Source: Periweissella fabaria
GTDB taxonomy: Bacteria > Bacillota > Bacilli > Lactobacillales > Lactobacillaceae
Length of the DNA: 64,000 bases
Direction of reading: 5' to 3'
NCBI RefSeq assembly: GCF_918814575.1
Contig: NZ_CAKKNS010000001.1
Coordinates: 1-64,000 of the forward strand
In this document: piece after piece, positions 27,909 through 38,751 of the stretch
Numbering within the stretch: the stretch's first letter is position 1
Layout: each line of letters opens with the position of its first letter
Position numbers and translations under genes: made by a program
Notes under the pieces: generated by a model
What the model was told of the DNA's origin: nothing
Seen by the model: only the letters and a program-made list of their open reading frames with translations
The model's database searches: none

Positions 27909-28820
27909 ATGGATGGAATAATTCCAGTTTACAAAGAACGTGGGATGACGAGCCACGATGTCGTCTTTAAATTACGTAAAATTTTACATACTAAAAAAAT
28001 TGGTCACTCGGGGACATTAGATCCAAATGTTGATGGCGTCTTACCAGTGGCCGTTGGTCACGCAACTAAAGCGGTGGAGTATCTCGTTAATTCTGGTAAA
28101 ATCTATCGCGGGGCAATTACATTAGGTTTTGCTACTACAACAGAAGATTTGGATGGGGAAATTATTGCCAGTGCTCCGGTAGTGACGCCTTTTGATGACG
28201 CTACAATTGATGCGACGCTCGCTAAGTTAACTGGTGAAATTACCCAAATTCCACCAATGTTTTCAGCGGTTAAAGTTAATGGTCGTAAACTATATGAATA
28301 CGCGCGTGCTGGTGAAACTGTAGAACGACCAGAACGGCAAGTGACAATAGGTGCGTTTACACAAATTAAAGCGAGTGAATACGATGCTCAAAAGCAACAA
28401 CAAACGATTTACTTTGAAGTTCATGCTTCAAAAGGGACCTACGTACGGACGTTAGCGGTCGATTTTGGTAAATTACTTGACTTACCAGCTACGATGACGG
28501 ATTTGACTCGGATTAAGTCTGGTGGTTTTGATTTAGCCCAAGCGGTTAAATTAAGTGAAATTGCAGACAAGATGGAAGCAGGGACGGTAGCAACAATTAT
28601 GTTTCCAATTGATCGTGCACTAGGTGATATTCCAGCGATTGATATGACCGATGAACACTGGAGTAAGATGAAAAATGGGGCGTGGTTTGGTCGCGGTGAA
28701 CTTGATACGCAAGCTACGGTTGTGCGGATGCGGTATCAAGATGATACGAAAGCATTGTATCACTGGGATACAGAAAAACATTTATACCGGCCCCTTAAAA
28801 TATTTAATAATCAAGATTAA
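27909..28820 (+). CDS. truB: tRNA pseudouridine-55 synthase
   Basis: 303 residues. The catalytic motif GHSGTLDPNVDGVLPVAVG contains the nucleophilic Asp (about residue 38); KVNGRKLYEYARAGE and SKGTYVRTLAVD are further TruB signatures. It makes pseudouridine 55 in the T-loop of tRNAs. A -10 TATACT at 27869-27874 suggests its own promoter. It is probably cotranscribed with ribF, 21 bases downstream. Confidence 0.94.
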   Translation: MDGIIPVYKERGMTSHDVVFKLRKILHTKKIGHSGTLDPNVDGVLPVAVGHATKAVEYLVNSGKIYRGAITLGFATTTEDLDGEIIASAPVVTPFDDATIDATLAKLTGEITQIPPMFSAVKVNGRKLYEYARAGETVERPERQVTIGAFTQIKASEYDAQKQQQTIYFEVHASKGTYVRTLAVDFGKLLDLPATMTDLTRIKSGGFDLAQAVKLSEIADKMEAGTVATIMFPIDRALGDIPAIDMTDEHWSKMKNGAWFGRGELDTQATVVRMRYQDDTKALYHWDTEKHLYRPLKIFNNQD

Positions 28821-28841
28821 GAAAGATGATTAGGTACCTAT

Positions 28842-29786
28842 ATGGAAACTTTTGATTTAAGATATCCATTTACACACCCCGCAAATGCGCCACGACAAGT
28901 TGTTTTGGCGATGGGCTTTTTTGATGGTGTTCATTTAGGCCATCAAGCAGTATTGGCTAAAGCACGAGCACTAGCAACGGCTAAAGGGGTGCCATTAGCT
29001 GTTATGACTTATGATCACCATCCCCATATTGTCTTTCAAAAATTACCAACACAGTATCAATATTTAAGCCCAAATAAGCGGCAAAATGAGCTGTTTGCAA
29101 TGGCGGGCGTTGATGTTGTTTATCGGTTGAGTTTTACTTCGAAATTGGCAAAATTAACGCCACAAGCCTTTGTTGATGAGGTGCTAATGGCATTAGATCC
29201 AGTAGCTGTTGTGGCGGGCTTTGATCACACGTACGGTGCTGATATCAATGTTGCTAACATGGAACATTTACCAACATTTGTAGCAGGACGTTTTGATGTT
29301 ATTAGTGTTCCGAAAGCTGACTTTAATCATGAAAAAATTGGTTCACGGACGATTCATGAAGTGCTTGATGCGGGCCAAGTTGACTTAGCAAATGAGATGT
29401 TGGGTTACACATATCAAACGACCGGATTAATTGTCCATGGGGAGGCTTTAGGACGAACACTCGGATTTCCAACGGCGAATGTATTGACGCCAGCGGATGA
29501 AAAAATTCCAGGCGTTGGGGTCTATGGTGTCCGGGTGAAAATTGCTGATCAATGGTATGAAGGTGATGCATCAGTTGGTTATAATCAAACAATTGGTGAA
29601 GGTCGGCCGAAAACGTTAGAAATTTTTATCTTTGATTTTCATGAAGAAATTTATGGTGAAAACGTTGAAGTTCAATGGTGCCATTATGTTCGTGGAATGG
29701 AAAAATTTGCCGGGCTTGAAGAATTAGTAGCGCAATTGCATCAAGATGAAGCAGATGTGCGGGCGTTTTTTGCTAACGAAAAATAG
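28842..29786 (+). CDS. ribF: Bifunctional riboflavin kinase / FAD synthetase
   Basis: 314 residues. The N-terminal adenylyltransferase domain (about 1-180) has MGFFDGVHLGHQAVL and the motif GSRTIHEVLDAGQV. The C-terminal flavokinase domain (about 183-310) has GRTLGFPTANV and the metal-binding PTAN. It turns riboflavin into FMN and FAD. FMN is the ligand of the riboswitch at 4482-4608, so this gene closes the feedback loop. The truB-ribF pair is conserved in Firmicutes. Confidence 0.95.
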   Translation: METFDLRYPFTHPANAPRQVVLAMGFFDGVHLGHQAVLAKARALATAKGVPLAVMTYDHHPHIVFQKLPTQYQYLSPNKRQNELFAMAGVDVVYRLSFTSKLAKLTPQAFVDEVLMALDPVAVVAGFDHTYGADINVANMEHLPTFVAGRFDVISVPKADFNHEKIGSRTIHEVLDAGQVDLANEMLGYTYQTTGLIVHGEALGRTLGFPTANVLTPADEKIPGVGVYGVRVKIADQWYEGDASVGYNQTIGEGRPKTLEIFIFDFHEEIYGENVEVQWCHYVRGMEKFAGLEELVAQLHQDEADVRAFFANEK

Positions 29787-29807
29787 TTAATTAAAGTGAA
29801 AAAACAA

Positions 29808-29836
29808 TTGACGAAGGATATAATTCTTGATATTAT
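29808..29836 (+). promoter_or_regulatory. Promoter of tRNA-Tyr copy 1
   Basis: TTGACG at 29808-29813, 17-bp spacer, TATTAT at 29831-29836, about 20 bases before the tRNA. Confidence 0.8.
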
Positions 29837-29855
29837 ATTATTTGTTGATTGCTTC

Positions 29856-29936
29856 GGGGGAGTAGCGAAGTGGCTAAACGCGGCGGACTGTAACTCCGCT
29901 CCTTCGGGTTCGGTGGTTCGAATCCACTCTCCCCCA
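29856..29936 (+). tRNA. tRNA-Tyr (GTA), copy 1
   Basis: Acceptor GGGGGAG pairs with CTCCCCC. The anticodon stem-loop GGACTGTAACTCC places GTA as the anticodon. A long variable arm (CCTTCGGG) and T-loop TTCGAAT are present. The CCA end is not encoded. It differs from copies 2 and 3 in the acceptor, anticodon and T stems. Confidence 0.96.
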
Positions 29937-29941
29937 TCCGA

Positions 29942-29975
29942 AAAAAACCTGCAAATTTATTTGCAGGTTTTTTTG
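29942..29975 (+). terminator. Terminator of tRNA-Tyr copy 1
   Basis: AACCTGCAAAT and ATTTGCAGGTT are followed by a T run. Confidence 0.9.
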
Positions 29976-30024
29976 TACTATTAAGAAGAATATTAAAAAA
30001 ATAACATGTTTTTTAAAAAAAGAG

Positions 30025-30053
30025 TTGACGAAAGGAGGTGATTCCTGTAGTAT
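30025..30053 (+). promoter_or_regulatory. Promoter of tRNA-Tyr copy 2
   Basis: TTGACG at 30025-30030, 17-bp spacer, TAGTAT at 30048-30053. Confidence 0.78.
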
Positions 30054-30084
30054 ATTATTTATCGATTGATTATTAAATCTATAG

Positions 30085-30165
30085 GGGGGAATAGCGAAGT
30101 GGCTAAACGCGACGGACTGTAACTCCGTTCCTTCGGGTTCGTAGGTTCGAATCCTACTTCCCCCA
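30085..30165 (+). tRNA. tRNA-Tyr (GTA), copy 2
   Basis: Acceptor GGGGGAA with TTCCCCC, anticodon GTA in GGACTGTAACTCC, long variable arm, T-loop TTCGAAT. Identical in sequence to copy 3. Confidence 0.96.
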
Positions 30166-30171
30166 TCTTGA

Positions 30172-30203
30172 GAAACCTACAAATTTATTTGCAGGTTTTT
30201 TTG
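30172..30203 (+). terminator. Terminator of tRNA-Tyr copy 2
   Basis: AACCTACAAAT and ATTTGCAGGTT pair with one A-C mismatch and are followed by a T run. Confidence 0.85.
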
Positions 30204-30252
30204 TACTTTAAAGTAATGTTAAAAATAAAATTGAAATATTATAATAAAAATG

Positions 30253-30281
30253 TTGACGAAGAATAAATATCCTGGTAATAT
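30253..30281 (+). promoter_or_regulatory. Promoter of tRNA-Tyr copy 3
   Basis: TTGACG at 30253-30258, 17-bp spacer, TAATAT at 30276-30281. Confidence 0.8.
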
Positions 30282-30311
30282 ATTATTTATCGATTGATTG
30301 TTAAATCTATC

Positions 30312-30392
30312 GGGGGAATAGCGAAGTGGCTAAACGCGACGGACTGTAACTCCGTTCCTTCGGGTTCGTAGGTTCGAATCCTACTTCCCCCA
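30312..30392 (+). tRNA. tRNA-Tyr (GTA), copy 3
   Basis: Acceptor GGGGGAA with TTCCCCC, anticodon GTA, long variable arm. Its 5' flank (ATCGATTGATTGTTAAATCT) is nearly the same as that of copy 2, so the whole unit was duplicated. Confidence 0.96.
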
Positions 30393-30396
30393 TCTT

Positions 30397-30430
30397 GAAA
30401 AACCTGCAAATTTATTTGCAGGTTTTTTTG
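30397..30430 (+). terminator. Terminator of tRNA-Tyr copy 3
   Basis: AACCTGCAAAT and ATTTGCAGGTT with a T run, same stem as copy 1. Confidence 0.9.
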
Positions 30431-30449
30431 TATTATAATTGCGAAAATG

Positions 30450-30478
30450 TTGACAAGTTTCAATTGGCGTACGATAAT
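30450..30478 (+). promoter_or_regulatory. Promoter of the glyQS T-box transcript
   Basis: TTGACA at 30450-30455, 17-bp spacer, GATAAT at 30473-30478. Confidence 0.8.
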
Positions 30479-30507
30479 TATTTAATGAACTTAATATTTT
30501 AATAACA

Positions 30508-30702
30508 ATGAGAAAAGAGCGAAATAGCTTCGATCAAAGCAGCGAATCTGGGGGAGTGTGAGCCGGATGTTGATTAACTACTTCGGGCACTTTTTTAGTT
30601 ATTCACAAAAAGCTGTCTAGCATTGGTTAGTGTTAGGAAGTAGGGTGGAACCGCGTTAATTTAACGTCCCTATGTCAATTCTGTTGGCGTAGGGATTTTT
30701 TT
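30508..30702 (+). ncRNA. Glycine T-box riboswitch of glyQS
   Basis: The leader opens with GAGAAAAGAGCGA. The specifier loop ends TTCGGGCA, with GGC (Gly) at 30586-30588 directly before the stem strand CTTTT. The T-box AGGGTGGAACCGCG lies at 30642-30655, and the terminator GTCCCTA/TAGGGA with T run at 30666-30702. Uncharged tRNA-Gly should stabilise the antiterminator and allow glyQS transcription. Confidence 0.94.
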
Positions 30703-30730
30703 ATGGTCAAAAACTTAGGAGGAACGACTG

Positions 30731-31669
30731 ATGGAACAAAAATTGTCAATGCAACAAATTATTTTGAAGTTGCAACAATACTGGGCGGAACAAGGTGCCA
30801 TGTTAATGCAAGCCTATGATACTGAGAAAGGGGCTGGGACGATGAGTCCATACACTTTCTTACGCGCAATTGGTCCAGAACCATGGAATGCCGCTTATGT
30901 GGAACCTTCACGTCGGCCAGCTGATGGCCGTTATGGTGATAACCCAAACCGGTTATATCAACACCACCAATTCCAAGTTGTTATGAAGCCATCACCAGAT
31001 AATATTCAAGAATTATACTTGGGTTCATTACGTGAACTTGGCATCGAACCATTGGAACATGATATTCGCTTCGTTGAAGATAACTGGGAAAATCCTTCAA
31101 TGGGTGCCGCTGGTGTTGGTTGGGAAGTTTGGCTAGACGGAATGGAAGTTACCCAATTTACGTACTTCCAACAAGTTGGTGGTTTGCAAGTTGATTCTGT
31201 GACTTCAGAAGTAACATATGGGCTTGAACGCTTGGCATCATACATCCAAGACGTGCCAACTGTTTACGATCTTGAATGGGCTGATGGCGTCCTTTATGGT
31301 GACATCTTTAAGGAACCTGAATTTGAACACTCAAAATACTCATTTGAAGAATCAAACCAAGAAATGCTCTTGAGCATGTTTGATAACTTTGAAGCTGAAG
31401 CCAAGCGCTTACTTGACTTAGGACTTGTGCACCCAGCTTACGATTACATTTTAAAATCATCACACACCTTTAACTTATTAGATGCACGTGGGAGTGTGTC
31501 AGTTACGGAACGGGCGGGCTACTTAAGTCGCATTCGTAACATGGCACGAGCGGTTGCGAAGGCATTTGTTGCTGAACGTAAAAAGCTTGGTTTCCCATTG
31601 TTAAAAGATGAAGAATTACGTGCCAAATACTTGGCCGATGATGAAGAAACTGACAAGGAGGCTAAGTAA
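30731..31669 (+). CDS. glyQ: Glycyl-tRNA synthetase, alpha subunit
   Basis: 312 residues, the class II catalytic subunit of the alpha2beta2 enzyme. The N-terminus has [56 protein letters not shown], and [11 protein letters not shown] and the motif 3 region [16 protein letters not shown] follow. RBS TAGGAGGA. It is under the glycine T-box and two bases upstream of glyS. Confidence 0.96.
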   Translation: MEQKLSMQQIILKLQQYWAEQGAMLMQAYDTEKGAGTMSPYTFLRAIGPEPWNAAYVEPSRRPADGRYGDNPNRLYQHHQFQVVMKPSPDNIQELYLGSLRELGIEPLEHDIRFVEDNWENPSMGAAGVGWEVWLDGMEVTQFTYFQQVGGLQVDSVTSEVTYGLERLASYIQDVPTVYDLEWADGVLYGDIFKEPEFEHSKYSFEESNQEMLLSMFDNFEAEAKRLLDLGLVHPAYDYILKSSHTFNLLDARGSVSVTERAGYLSRIRNMARAVAKAFVAERKKLGFPLLKDEELRAKYLADDEETDKEAK

Positions 31670-31671
31670 TT

Positions 31672-33756
31672 ATGGCAAACTTTTTATTAGAAATTGGCTT
31701 AGAAGAAATTCCAGCTCACGTGGTAACGCCAAGTATTGAACAATTGGTTAAACGGGTTGGCAAGTTTCTTGATGACAATCGGATTGCCTATGGTGAAATT
31801 AAACCATTCTCAACTCCCCGTCGTTTAGCTGTCCAAGTATTAGATATTGCAGCAAACCAACCAGATATTGATGAAGAAGCAAAAGGGCCAGCTAAAAAAA
31901 TTGCTTTGGATGCAGAAGGTAACTGGTCAAAAGCCGCCCAAGGATTTGTCCGAGGTCAAGGTTTAACGACTGATGATATCACTTTTAAGGAATTAAAAGG
32001 GGTTGAATACGTCTACGTTACTAAGCATATTGCTGGTAAGCCAGTTGAAGAAGTTCTACCTGGTTTAAAAGATGTGATCATGGCCATGACGTTCCCAACA
32101 ACAATGAAGTGGGCAAATAATTCATTTGAATACGTGCGTCCAATCAAGTGGTTAGTAGCGTTGTTAGATAACGAATTAATTCCGTTCTCAATTCTTGAAA
32201 CAAGCGTTGGCCGGACTTCACGTGGTCACCGTTTCTTAGGTCAAGATGTTGAATTTAGCGATGCTTTAAGTTACGAAAAGACATTAAAGGATGTATTTGT
32301 AATTGCCGATGCAAAGGTTCGTAAGGAACTTATTAAAGGCCAAATTGAAGCGATTGCCGCTCGTAAAGCTTGGACGATTGATATTGATGCGGACTTGCTT
32401 GAAGAAGTTAACAACTTGGTTGAATGGCCAACTGCCTTTGCTGGTTCATTCAAAGAAGAATATTTAGCCGTGCCAGATGAAGTTTTAATCACTTCAATGA
32501 AAGAACACCAACGTTTCTTCTACGTAACTGATGCAGCTGGTAAGTTATTGCCATTCTTTATCGGTGTGCGCAATGGTAACAGTGAACACATCGATAACGT
32601 GATTGCTGGTAATGAAAAGGTGTTGACAGCGCGCCTTGAAGATGCCAAATTCTTCTACAACGAAGACCAAAAGCAAACCATTGCGGATTACATGGGTCGC
32701 GTTGAAAAACTTTCATTCCACGATAAAATTGGTTCGGTTGCCCAACACATGCAACGGGTTAAGTTAATTACGCAAATTATCGGTAACCAATTGAACTTGA
32801 GTGCAGCTGAATTAGCTCAATTAGCCCGTGCTAGTGAAATTTATAAATTTGACTTGGTAACCGGTATGGTTGGTGAATTCTCAGAACTTCAAGGGATTAT
32901 GGGTGAGAAATATGCGACAATCTTTGGTGAAGATGCCGCAGTAGCAGCTGCTGTTCGTGAACACTACATGCCAATTTCAGCTGAAGGTGATTTACCAGTT
33001 TCAACTGTTGGGGCTGTGTTGGCTTTAGCGGATAAATACGATGCCATCTTGTCATTCTTTGCAGCGGGGATGATTCCATCAGGAGCAAATGATCCATATG
33101 CACTTCGTCGTCAAGCACTTGGATTTGTGCGGATTTTACGTGATAAGCAATGGAATCTTGATTTAGCAGCCATTAATGCGGGCTTGATTGCTGCGTTGGC
33201 AAGTGACAACACAGGCCTACCAGCTGCTGTCCAAACAGCTTTAAGTGATGTGAATGCGGATGTCGCTTCATTTATGGTTGACCGGGTAAAACAATTACTT
33301 AACGGTCAAAATACACGTCATGATATCATTGAAGCTGTAATTAACGGTGACAGTAACGATATCTTAACGATGTTTGCTCAAGCCCATGTCTTGGAAGCAC
33401 ACAAAGACGATGCTAATTTCCGTGACTTTGTCGAAGCATTTACACGGGCAGTCCGTTTAAACAAGCAAAATCCAGTTGAAGCACCATTCAACGTAGATAC
33501 CAGCTTGTTTGATAATGACTCTGAAGGTGTCTTGCATACAGCTGTTAGTGCACTCGAACCAGTCTTGGCAACTAGTTCATTAGCAGACAGCTTTGTCGAA
33601 GCGCAAACATTAGTACCTGCGATTGCAACTTACTTTGAAGCAACAATGATTATGAGCGATGATGCAACTGTGCGTCAAAATCGTTTAAATCAAGTGGCCC
33701 AAGTGGCCGCGATTGCGAATAAGTTTGGTAATTTAACGGATTTAATTGTTAAATAG
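31672..33756 (+). CDS. glyS: Glycyl-tRNA synthetase, beta subunit
   Basis: 694 residues, usual for the family. The N-terminus [14 protein letters not shown], then [29 protein letters not shown] and the HD-like region with [18 protein letters not shown] are typical. The C-terminal anticodon-binding region spans about 560-694. It binds tRNA-Gly and completes the enzyme with GlyQ. It ends at the terminator 33768-33801. Confidence 0.96.
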   Translation: MANFLLEIGLEEIPAHVVTPSIEQLVKRVGKFLDDNRIAYGEIKPFSTPRRLAVQVLDIAANQPDIDEEAKGPAKKIALDAEGNWSKAAQGFVRGQGLTTDDITFKELKGVEYVYVTKHIAGKPVEEVLPGLKDVIMAMTFPTTMKWANNSFEYVRPIKWLVALLDNELIPFSILETSVGRTSRGHRFLGQDVEFSDALSYEKTLKDVFVIADAKVRKELIKGQIEAIAARKAWTIDIDADLLEEVNNLVEWPTAFAGSFKEEYLAVPDEVLITSMKEHQRFFYVTDAAGKLLPFFIGVRNGNSEHIDNVIAGNEKVLTARLEDAKFFYNEDQKQTIADYMGRVEKLSFHDKIGSVAQHMQRVKLITQIIGNQLNLSAAELAQLARASEIYKFDLVTGMVGEFSELQGIMGEKYATIFGEDAAVAAAVREHYMPISAEGDLPVSTVGAVLALADKYDAILSFFAAGMIPSGANDPYALRRQALGFVRILRDKQWNLDLAAINAGLIAALASDNTGLPAAVQTALSDVNADVASFMVDRVKQLLNGQNTRHDIIEAVINGDSNDILTMFAQAHVLEAHKDDANFRDFVEAFTRAVRLNKQNPVEAPFNVDTSLFDNDSEGVLHTAVSALEPVLATSSLADSFVEAQTLVPAIATYFEATMIMSDDATVRQNRLNQVAQVAAIANKFGNLTDLIVK

Positions 33757-33767
33757 CAGCATAATTA

Positions 33768-33802
33768 AAAAACAGCTTGGAAATTTTTCCAAGCTGTTTT
33801 TG
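33768..33802 (+). terminator. Terminator of glyQS, shared with the convergent gene
   Basis: AAACAGCTTGGAAA and TTTCCAAGCTGTTT are followed by T residues; symmetric flanks. Confidence 0.9.
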
Positions 33803-33851
33803 TATTTTTATTTTGAAAAACTACTAAGTCTAACCACTGTTAGGCATTAAC

Positions 33852-34886
33852 TTAATAGTTAATATTTGCTTGCAACTGTTGAATTAAGGCGCTAACTAAA
33901 GCACAGGATTCTAAGAAATTCGTTACAATAATTGGTTTAAGGGAAGCAGAAGTTTGTTGTGATTGGGCAACTGCCATGGCAATGCTGGCATCGTTACCCA
34001 TTATTTTAACAGCGGTTACGGCAACCGCATCCGGTGTTGAGCTACTACCGGTGGTTGTTAGTTCGGTAATAATTGTCCGTAAATCAGTCACCATTAAATG
34101 CAATGTGTTATGCACATCGGCAATGCCAAGGTGGGCTGGTTTACTAAAAAACTTATTACCAGCACTGAAAGTAATTTCATAAGCGAGACTAATATTTTGC
34201 GCTAGATTTGCTTCAAAATCATCTGGTGTATCTCGTTGTGTGGGAAGTGGTGCATGGTTAATTGGTAATTCCAGTAATTGCGGATAGGCAGTATTAATAC
34301 TTTGAAGATCGTGCTCGATTGTATTAAGCCAAGTTGTTAATTTAAGCATCCGGTGTTCTGGGGCAATATGTTGCATAAATGGCGCATTTATTACCGTTTT
34401 TTTGAGCGTTTGGAGGCTCGTATTTAACTGTCGAATTTGATAAATTAAGCTTTTAATTGCAGCAGCAGCTACGATATTAGTAACCGTCGGAAAGATTGCC
34501 GTTGGTACTAATGAACAATCAATATCTGTCGAACTAATCGCAATGAGCGGATTAATTTGACTACATTTTGCGATGATTAGCTGATTAACCCGGGTATTTA
34601 CTTGGGTAACTGCATCTTCACGATAAATGTGGATTGGGAATAACTTTGCTGTTGCAAAATCATCTAGTGTTAGAAGCTGTTCACAGGATTGAATAACTAA
34701 AGCGCCAATATTTGGATCAAGAACGCGTGCGTCAATATTGCAACGCGCGGCAGCTCGCTTAGTGTGAAGTAAAGCACGGACAACTTGAATTGGCATCGTT
34801 GGGCCAGTCATTGCTAAAGGATTTAACAGTTGTGGTGCTTCGCTAATCGGGGAGACAGGTTCTTCGGCAGTGTTAGTTAATATCAT
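33852..34886 (-). CDS. Aspartase/fumarase-superfamily protein lacking catalytic motifs (probable pseudoenzyme)
   Basis: 344 residues against about 470 for aspartate ammonia-lyase. Collinear matches are visible: VVRALLHTKRAAARCN near 35-50, FPIHIY at 83-88, then the C-terminal IMGNDASIAMA at 295-305 and LKPIIVTNFLES at 316-326. The active-site segments are gone. The GTSTNMN loop reads AVTQVNTRVN (92-101) and the HPNDHVNxSQSTND segment reads about 112-125 without the motif. The GSSxMPxKxN signature is reduced to GSSSTPDA (280-287), with the stretch after it deleted. The C-terminal domain is absent. There is no stop or frameshift, so it looks maintained. No function is assigned; a binding or regulatory role is speculation. 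Confidence 0.7.
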   Translation of the reverse strand: MILTNTAEEPVSPISEAPQLLNPLAMTGPTMPIQVVRALLHTKRAAARCNIDARVLDPNIGALVIQSCEQLLTLDDFATAKLFPIHIYREDAVTQVNTRVNQLIIAKCSQINPLIAISSTDIDCSLVPTAIFPTVTNIVAAAAIKSLIYQIRQLNTSLQTLKKTVINAPFMQHIAPEHRMLKLTTWLNTIEHDLQSINTAYPQLLELPINHAPLPTQRDTPDDFEANLAQNISLAYEITFSAGNKFFSKPAHLGIADVHNTLHLMVTDLRTIITELTTTGSSSTPDAVAVTAVKIMGNDASIAMAVAQSQQTSASLKPIIVTNFLESCALVSALIQQLQANINY

Positions 34887-35041
34887 GAATAGGTCCTTCT
34901 TTCAAAAGTGAAATTTATGTTAGTTTACTAACCATAATAGAACTTATCCCTGGTAATGTAAAGGGGAGTGCTTGCTAGCAAGATTGAAATGCGATGTAAA
35001 TAAAAGGTTGAAAGTAAAATAAATAATTATTGTAAAGTTTA

Positions 35042-35055
35042 TGAAAACGCTTTCT
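35042..35055 (+). promoter_or_regulatory. cre site upstream of the 6-phospho-beta-glucosidase
   Basis: TGAAAACGCTTTCT fits the CcpA operator consensus. It lies just upstream of the -10 TATAAT at 35074-35079 and overlaps the -35 region, which predicts repression on preferred sugars. Confidence 0.8.
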
Positions 35056-35102
35056 TTTGTAAATGAGATAAATTATAATGAATTTGTTCTTAGTAAAATT
35101 AA

Positions 35103-36566
<1,464 letters not shown>

Positions 36567-36617
36567 AACATGCTAATTGACTTGTGATAGCAGTCGAGTG
36601 GTATCACAAATACTAGT

Positions 36618-36654
36618 AAAAAAGCTAGGGAAATTAATTTTCCCTAGCTTTTTT
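36618..36654 (+). terminator. Terminator after the GH1 gene, shared with the convergent amidase
   Basis: AAAAAAGCTAGGGAAA and TTTCCCTAGCTTTTTT form a long stem. Confidence 0.92.
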
Positions 36655-36726
36655 GTGGATATAGCACACACTTTTTAGCCGTAAATTACTCTTAGTAAGA
36701 CAATTATGTTAGTTTGCTATGGCTAG

Positions 36727-37578
36727 TTAGTGTGTTTTGAAATATTGTTCTAAACCTAAACGGACATCTGTGGCAAGCTCTTCACGATAAGAGGCTTTTT
36801 GAATATATTTGAAATCATGATCACTATTAATGTAACCATTTTCTAATAAGATAGCCGGTAAAGTATTTTTACGAATTACTAAGAAATCACCAAATTCAAC
36901 GCCGCGATTAGTAACGGGTAACGAATTCATTTGGTCGTTAACAGCGGTAGCAAGATCAAGTGAGCCATTGTTTTCGTGATAGTAATAGGCGGTTAAACCA
37001 TTTGCTGAATTGGCGGATGGTGCTGAGTCAAAGTGAAATGAGATTGAAGCATCAGCATGATTGGCTTGGGCAATCTTAGGAATATTATCCAGGTAAACGA
37101 TATGGTCACTTGTGCGAGTCATGACGACATTAACTCCATATTGTTCTAGGGCAGCTCGAACTAATTTAGCAGTTTCAAGCGTATACGTTTTTTCATATTG
37201 CCCGGTATTTGAGAGGGCCCCAGTATCATTACCTCCGTGACCTGCATCAAGCATGACCGTTGTTTCTGCCAATGGTGTGAGTGCTTTGAGTGGCGTCTTG
37301 CGATTAAGTAACCAAAGGGGAATCCACGCAATGTCTTCATTTGGTTGGCGGACAAGGGCCCAGTTATGTGTGGTTTTAATGATTTTTAGCCGTGTACCTT
37401 TAGTGACTTTGCCGACAGTTTTTGAAGTCCTTGATGGACCGGCGTGAATCGGAATTTCTGATAACGCAACAGTTTGTTGGTTTTTATTTAATAAAATAAA
37501 GGCAATTACAAAGGTAGTAATGCTAAATAGCGCCACAATTGTGAGGGGAATAAGGTTTTTTTTGATATATGTTTGCAT
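36727..37578 (-). CDS. N-acetylmuramoyl-L-alanine amidase with SH3 domain
   Basis: 283 residues. An N-terminal membrane anchor/signal (about 8-30) is followed by a bacterial SH3 domain (about 40-92, GPSRTSKTVGKVTKGTRLKI). The Amidase_3 catalytic domain (about 105-280) has the zinc ligands in LDAGHGGNDTG and SFHFDSAPS, and the catalytic Glu in ILLENGYI. It cleaves the amide bond between MurNAc and the stem peptide outside the membrane, for wall turnover or cell separation. Its terminator is at 36618-36654. Confidence 0.92.
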   Translation of the reverse strand: MQTYIKKNLIPLTIVALFSITTFVIAFILLNKNQQTVALSEIPIHAGPSRTSKTVGKVTKGTRLKIIKTTHNWALVRQPNEDIAWIPLWLLNRKTPLKALTPLAETTVMLDAGHGGNDTGALSNTGQYEKTYTLETAKLVRAALEQYGVNVVMTRTSDHIVYLDNIPKIAQANHADASISFHFDSAPSANSANGLTAYYYHENNGSLDLATAVNDQMNSLPVTNRGVEFGDFLVIRKNTLPAILLENGYINSDHDFKYIQKASYREELATDVRLGLEQYFKTH

Positions 37579-37764
37579 CCGTTTTTCTCCAATTATTTAA
37601 CATACTTTAAATGATAAGGTTACCATAAAACGGCCGTACTCGCGATATTTTAAGTGAAATATCAAGATTAATTATTTATTTATGAATGGAGAGTACCGTG
37701 ATGGAAAGGGATATTGTATAATTAGTGAATTGATACTACTATAAATTTCTAAAAGGGATACAGG

Positions 37765-38643
37765 ATGCGCGATATACAGAATTATTTTGATAGACACTTA
37801 TACATTGGACGGATTGGGACGGCATTTATTTATGCAGTAATGGTTTCGGTTGCTTTGAATTACTTTTGGACACCGGGGCATATCTATTCATCTGGGATTA
37901 CCGGGTTAGCTCAATTGTTTGACTCATTATCAAAAGGAATATTTGGCTTTAATATTCCAGTCTACATTTTTTTATTCTTGTTTAACGTACCATTGATTAT
38001 TGCATCTTGGCGCGCAATTGGGCATCGCTTTGCAATTTTTACGACAATTGCCGTTGTTTTGGCCTCAGTTATGATTCGTGTAATTAATGAACCTGTAACG
38101 CTTACCCATGATCCGTTAATTGATGCCATTTTTGGGGGCTTAGTAAATGGATTTGCGACAGGTTTGGCCTTACGTAATGGAATCTCAACAGGTGGCTTGG
38201 ATATTATTGGTATTTTAATTCGTAAGCGAACAGGCATGCGGATGGGGATTGTTAATATGACCTTTAATGCCTTCATTATGTTAGCAGCTGGGTTAGTCTT
38301 TGGTTGGCAGTTTGCATTTTATTCAGCTATCGGGGTGTTTGTTAATGCCAAGGTGATTGATACAGTTTATACCCGTCAGCAACGGATGCAAGTGATGATT
38401 ATTACTGATCGACCAAAAACAGTCGTTGATTCAATTCAAAATCATTTACGGCGTGGAATTACAATTATTCACGGCGCAGAAGGGGCCTACAAGCACGATG
38501 ACAAAAATGTTTTATTCACAGTTATTTCTCAATATGAGCAATATGAAGTGACTGAGGCATTAGGTGAATCAGATCCAAATGCTTTTATGTCAATGTGGCG
38601 GGTTGATAAAATTCAAGGGAATTTCTATGAGCCTAAATTATAA
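37765..38643 (+). CDS. YitT family membrane protein
   Basis: 292 residues with five or six transmembrane helices in the first 200 and a cytoplasmic C-terminal DUF2179 domain (about 205-285; VMIITDRPKTVVDSIQNHLRRGITIIHGAEGAY). Signature motifs are NYFWTPGHIYSSGITGLAQL and ISTGGLDIIG. It may be a transporter; the family function is not established. It is a paralogue of 41934-42839. A TATAAT near 37716 and RBS AAAGGGA precede it. Confidence 0.88.
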   Translation: MRDIQNYFDRHLYIGRIGTAFIYAVMVSVALNYFWTPGHIYSSGITGLAQLFDSLSKGIFGFNIPVYIFLFLFNVPLIIASWRAIGHRFAIFTTIAVVLASVMIRVINEPVTLTHDPLIDAIFGGLVNGFATGLALRNGISTGGLDIIGILIRKRTGMRMGIVNMTFNAFIMLAAGLVFGWQFAFYSAIGVFVNAKVIDTVYTRQQRMQVMIITDRPKTVVDSIQNHLRRGITIIHGAEGAYKHDDKNVLFTVISQYEQYEVTEALGESDPNAFMSMWRVDKIQGNFYEPKL

Positions 38644-38654
38644 TTAATCCAGGA

Positions 38655-38690
38655 AACATCCAAGTTATTAATAACTTGGATGTTTTTTTA
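38655..38690 (+). terminator. Terminator after the first yitT-type gene
   Basis: AACATCCAAGTTATT and AATAACTTGGATGTT are followed by seven T residues. Confidence 0.93.
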
Positions 38691-38751
38691 TTATTTAACT
38701 AATCTTTGGTATAATACACCATAGATATTTAGGAAAGTATAGGTGGAAAAC

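Noticed and set aside
29796-29984. 62-residue ORF over the first tRNA-Tyr
   Set aside because: It covers the tRNA promoter, the tRNA and its terminator; not coding.
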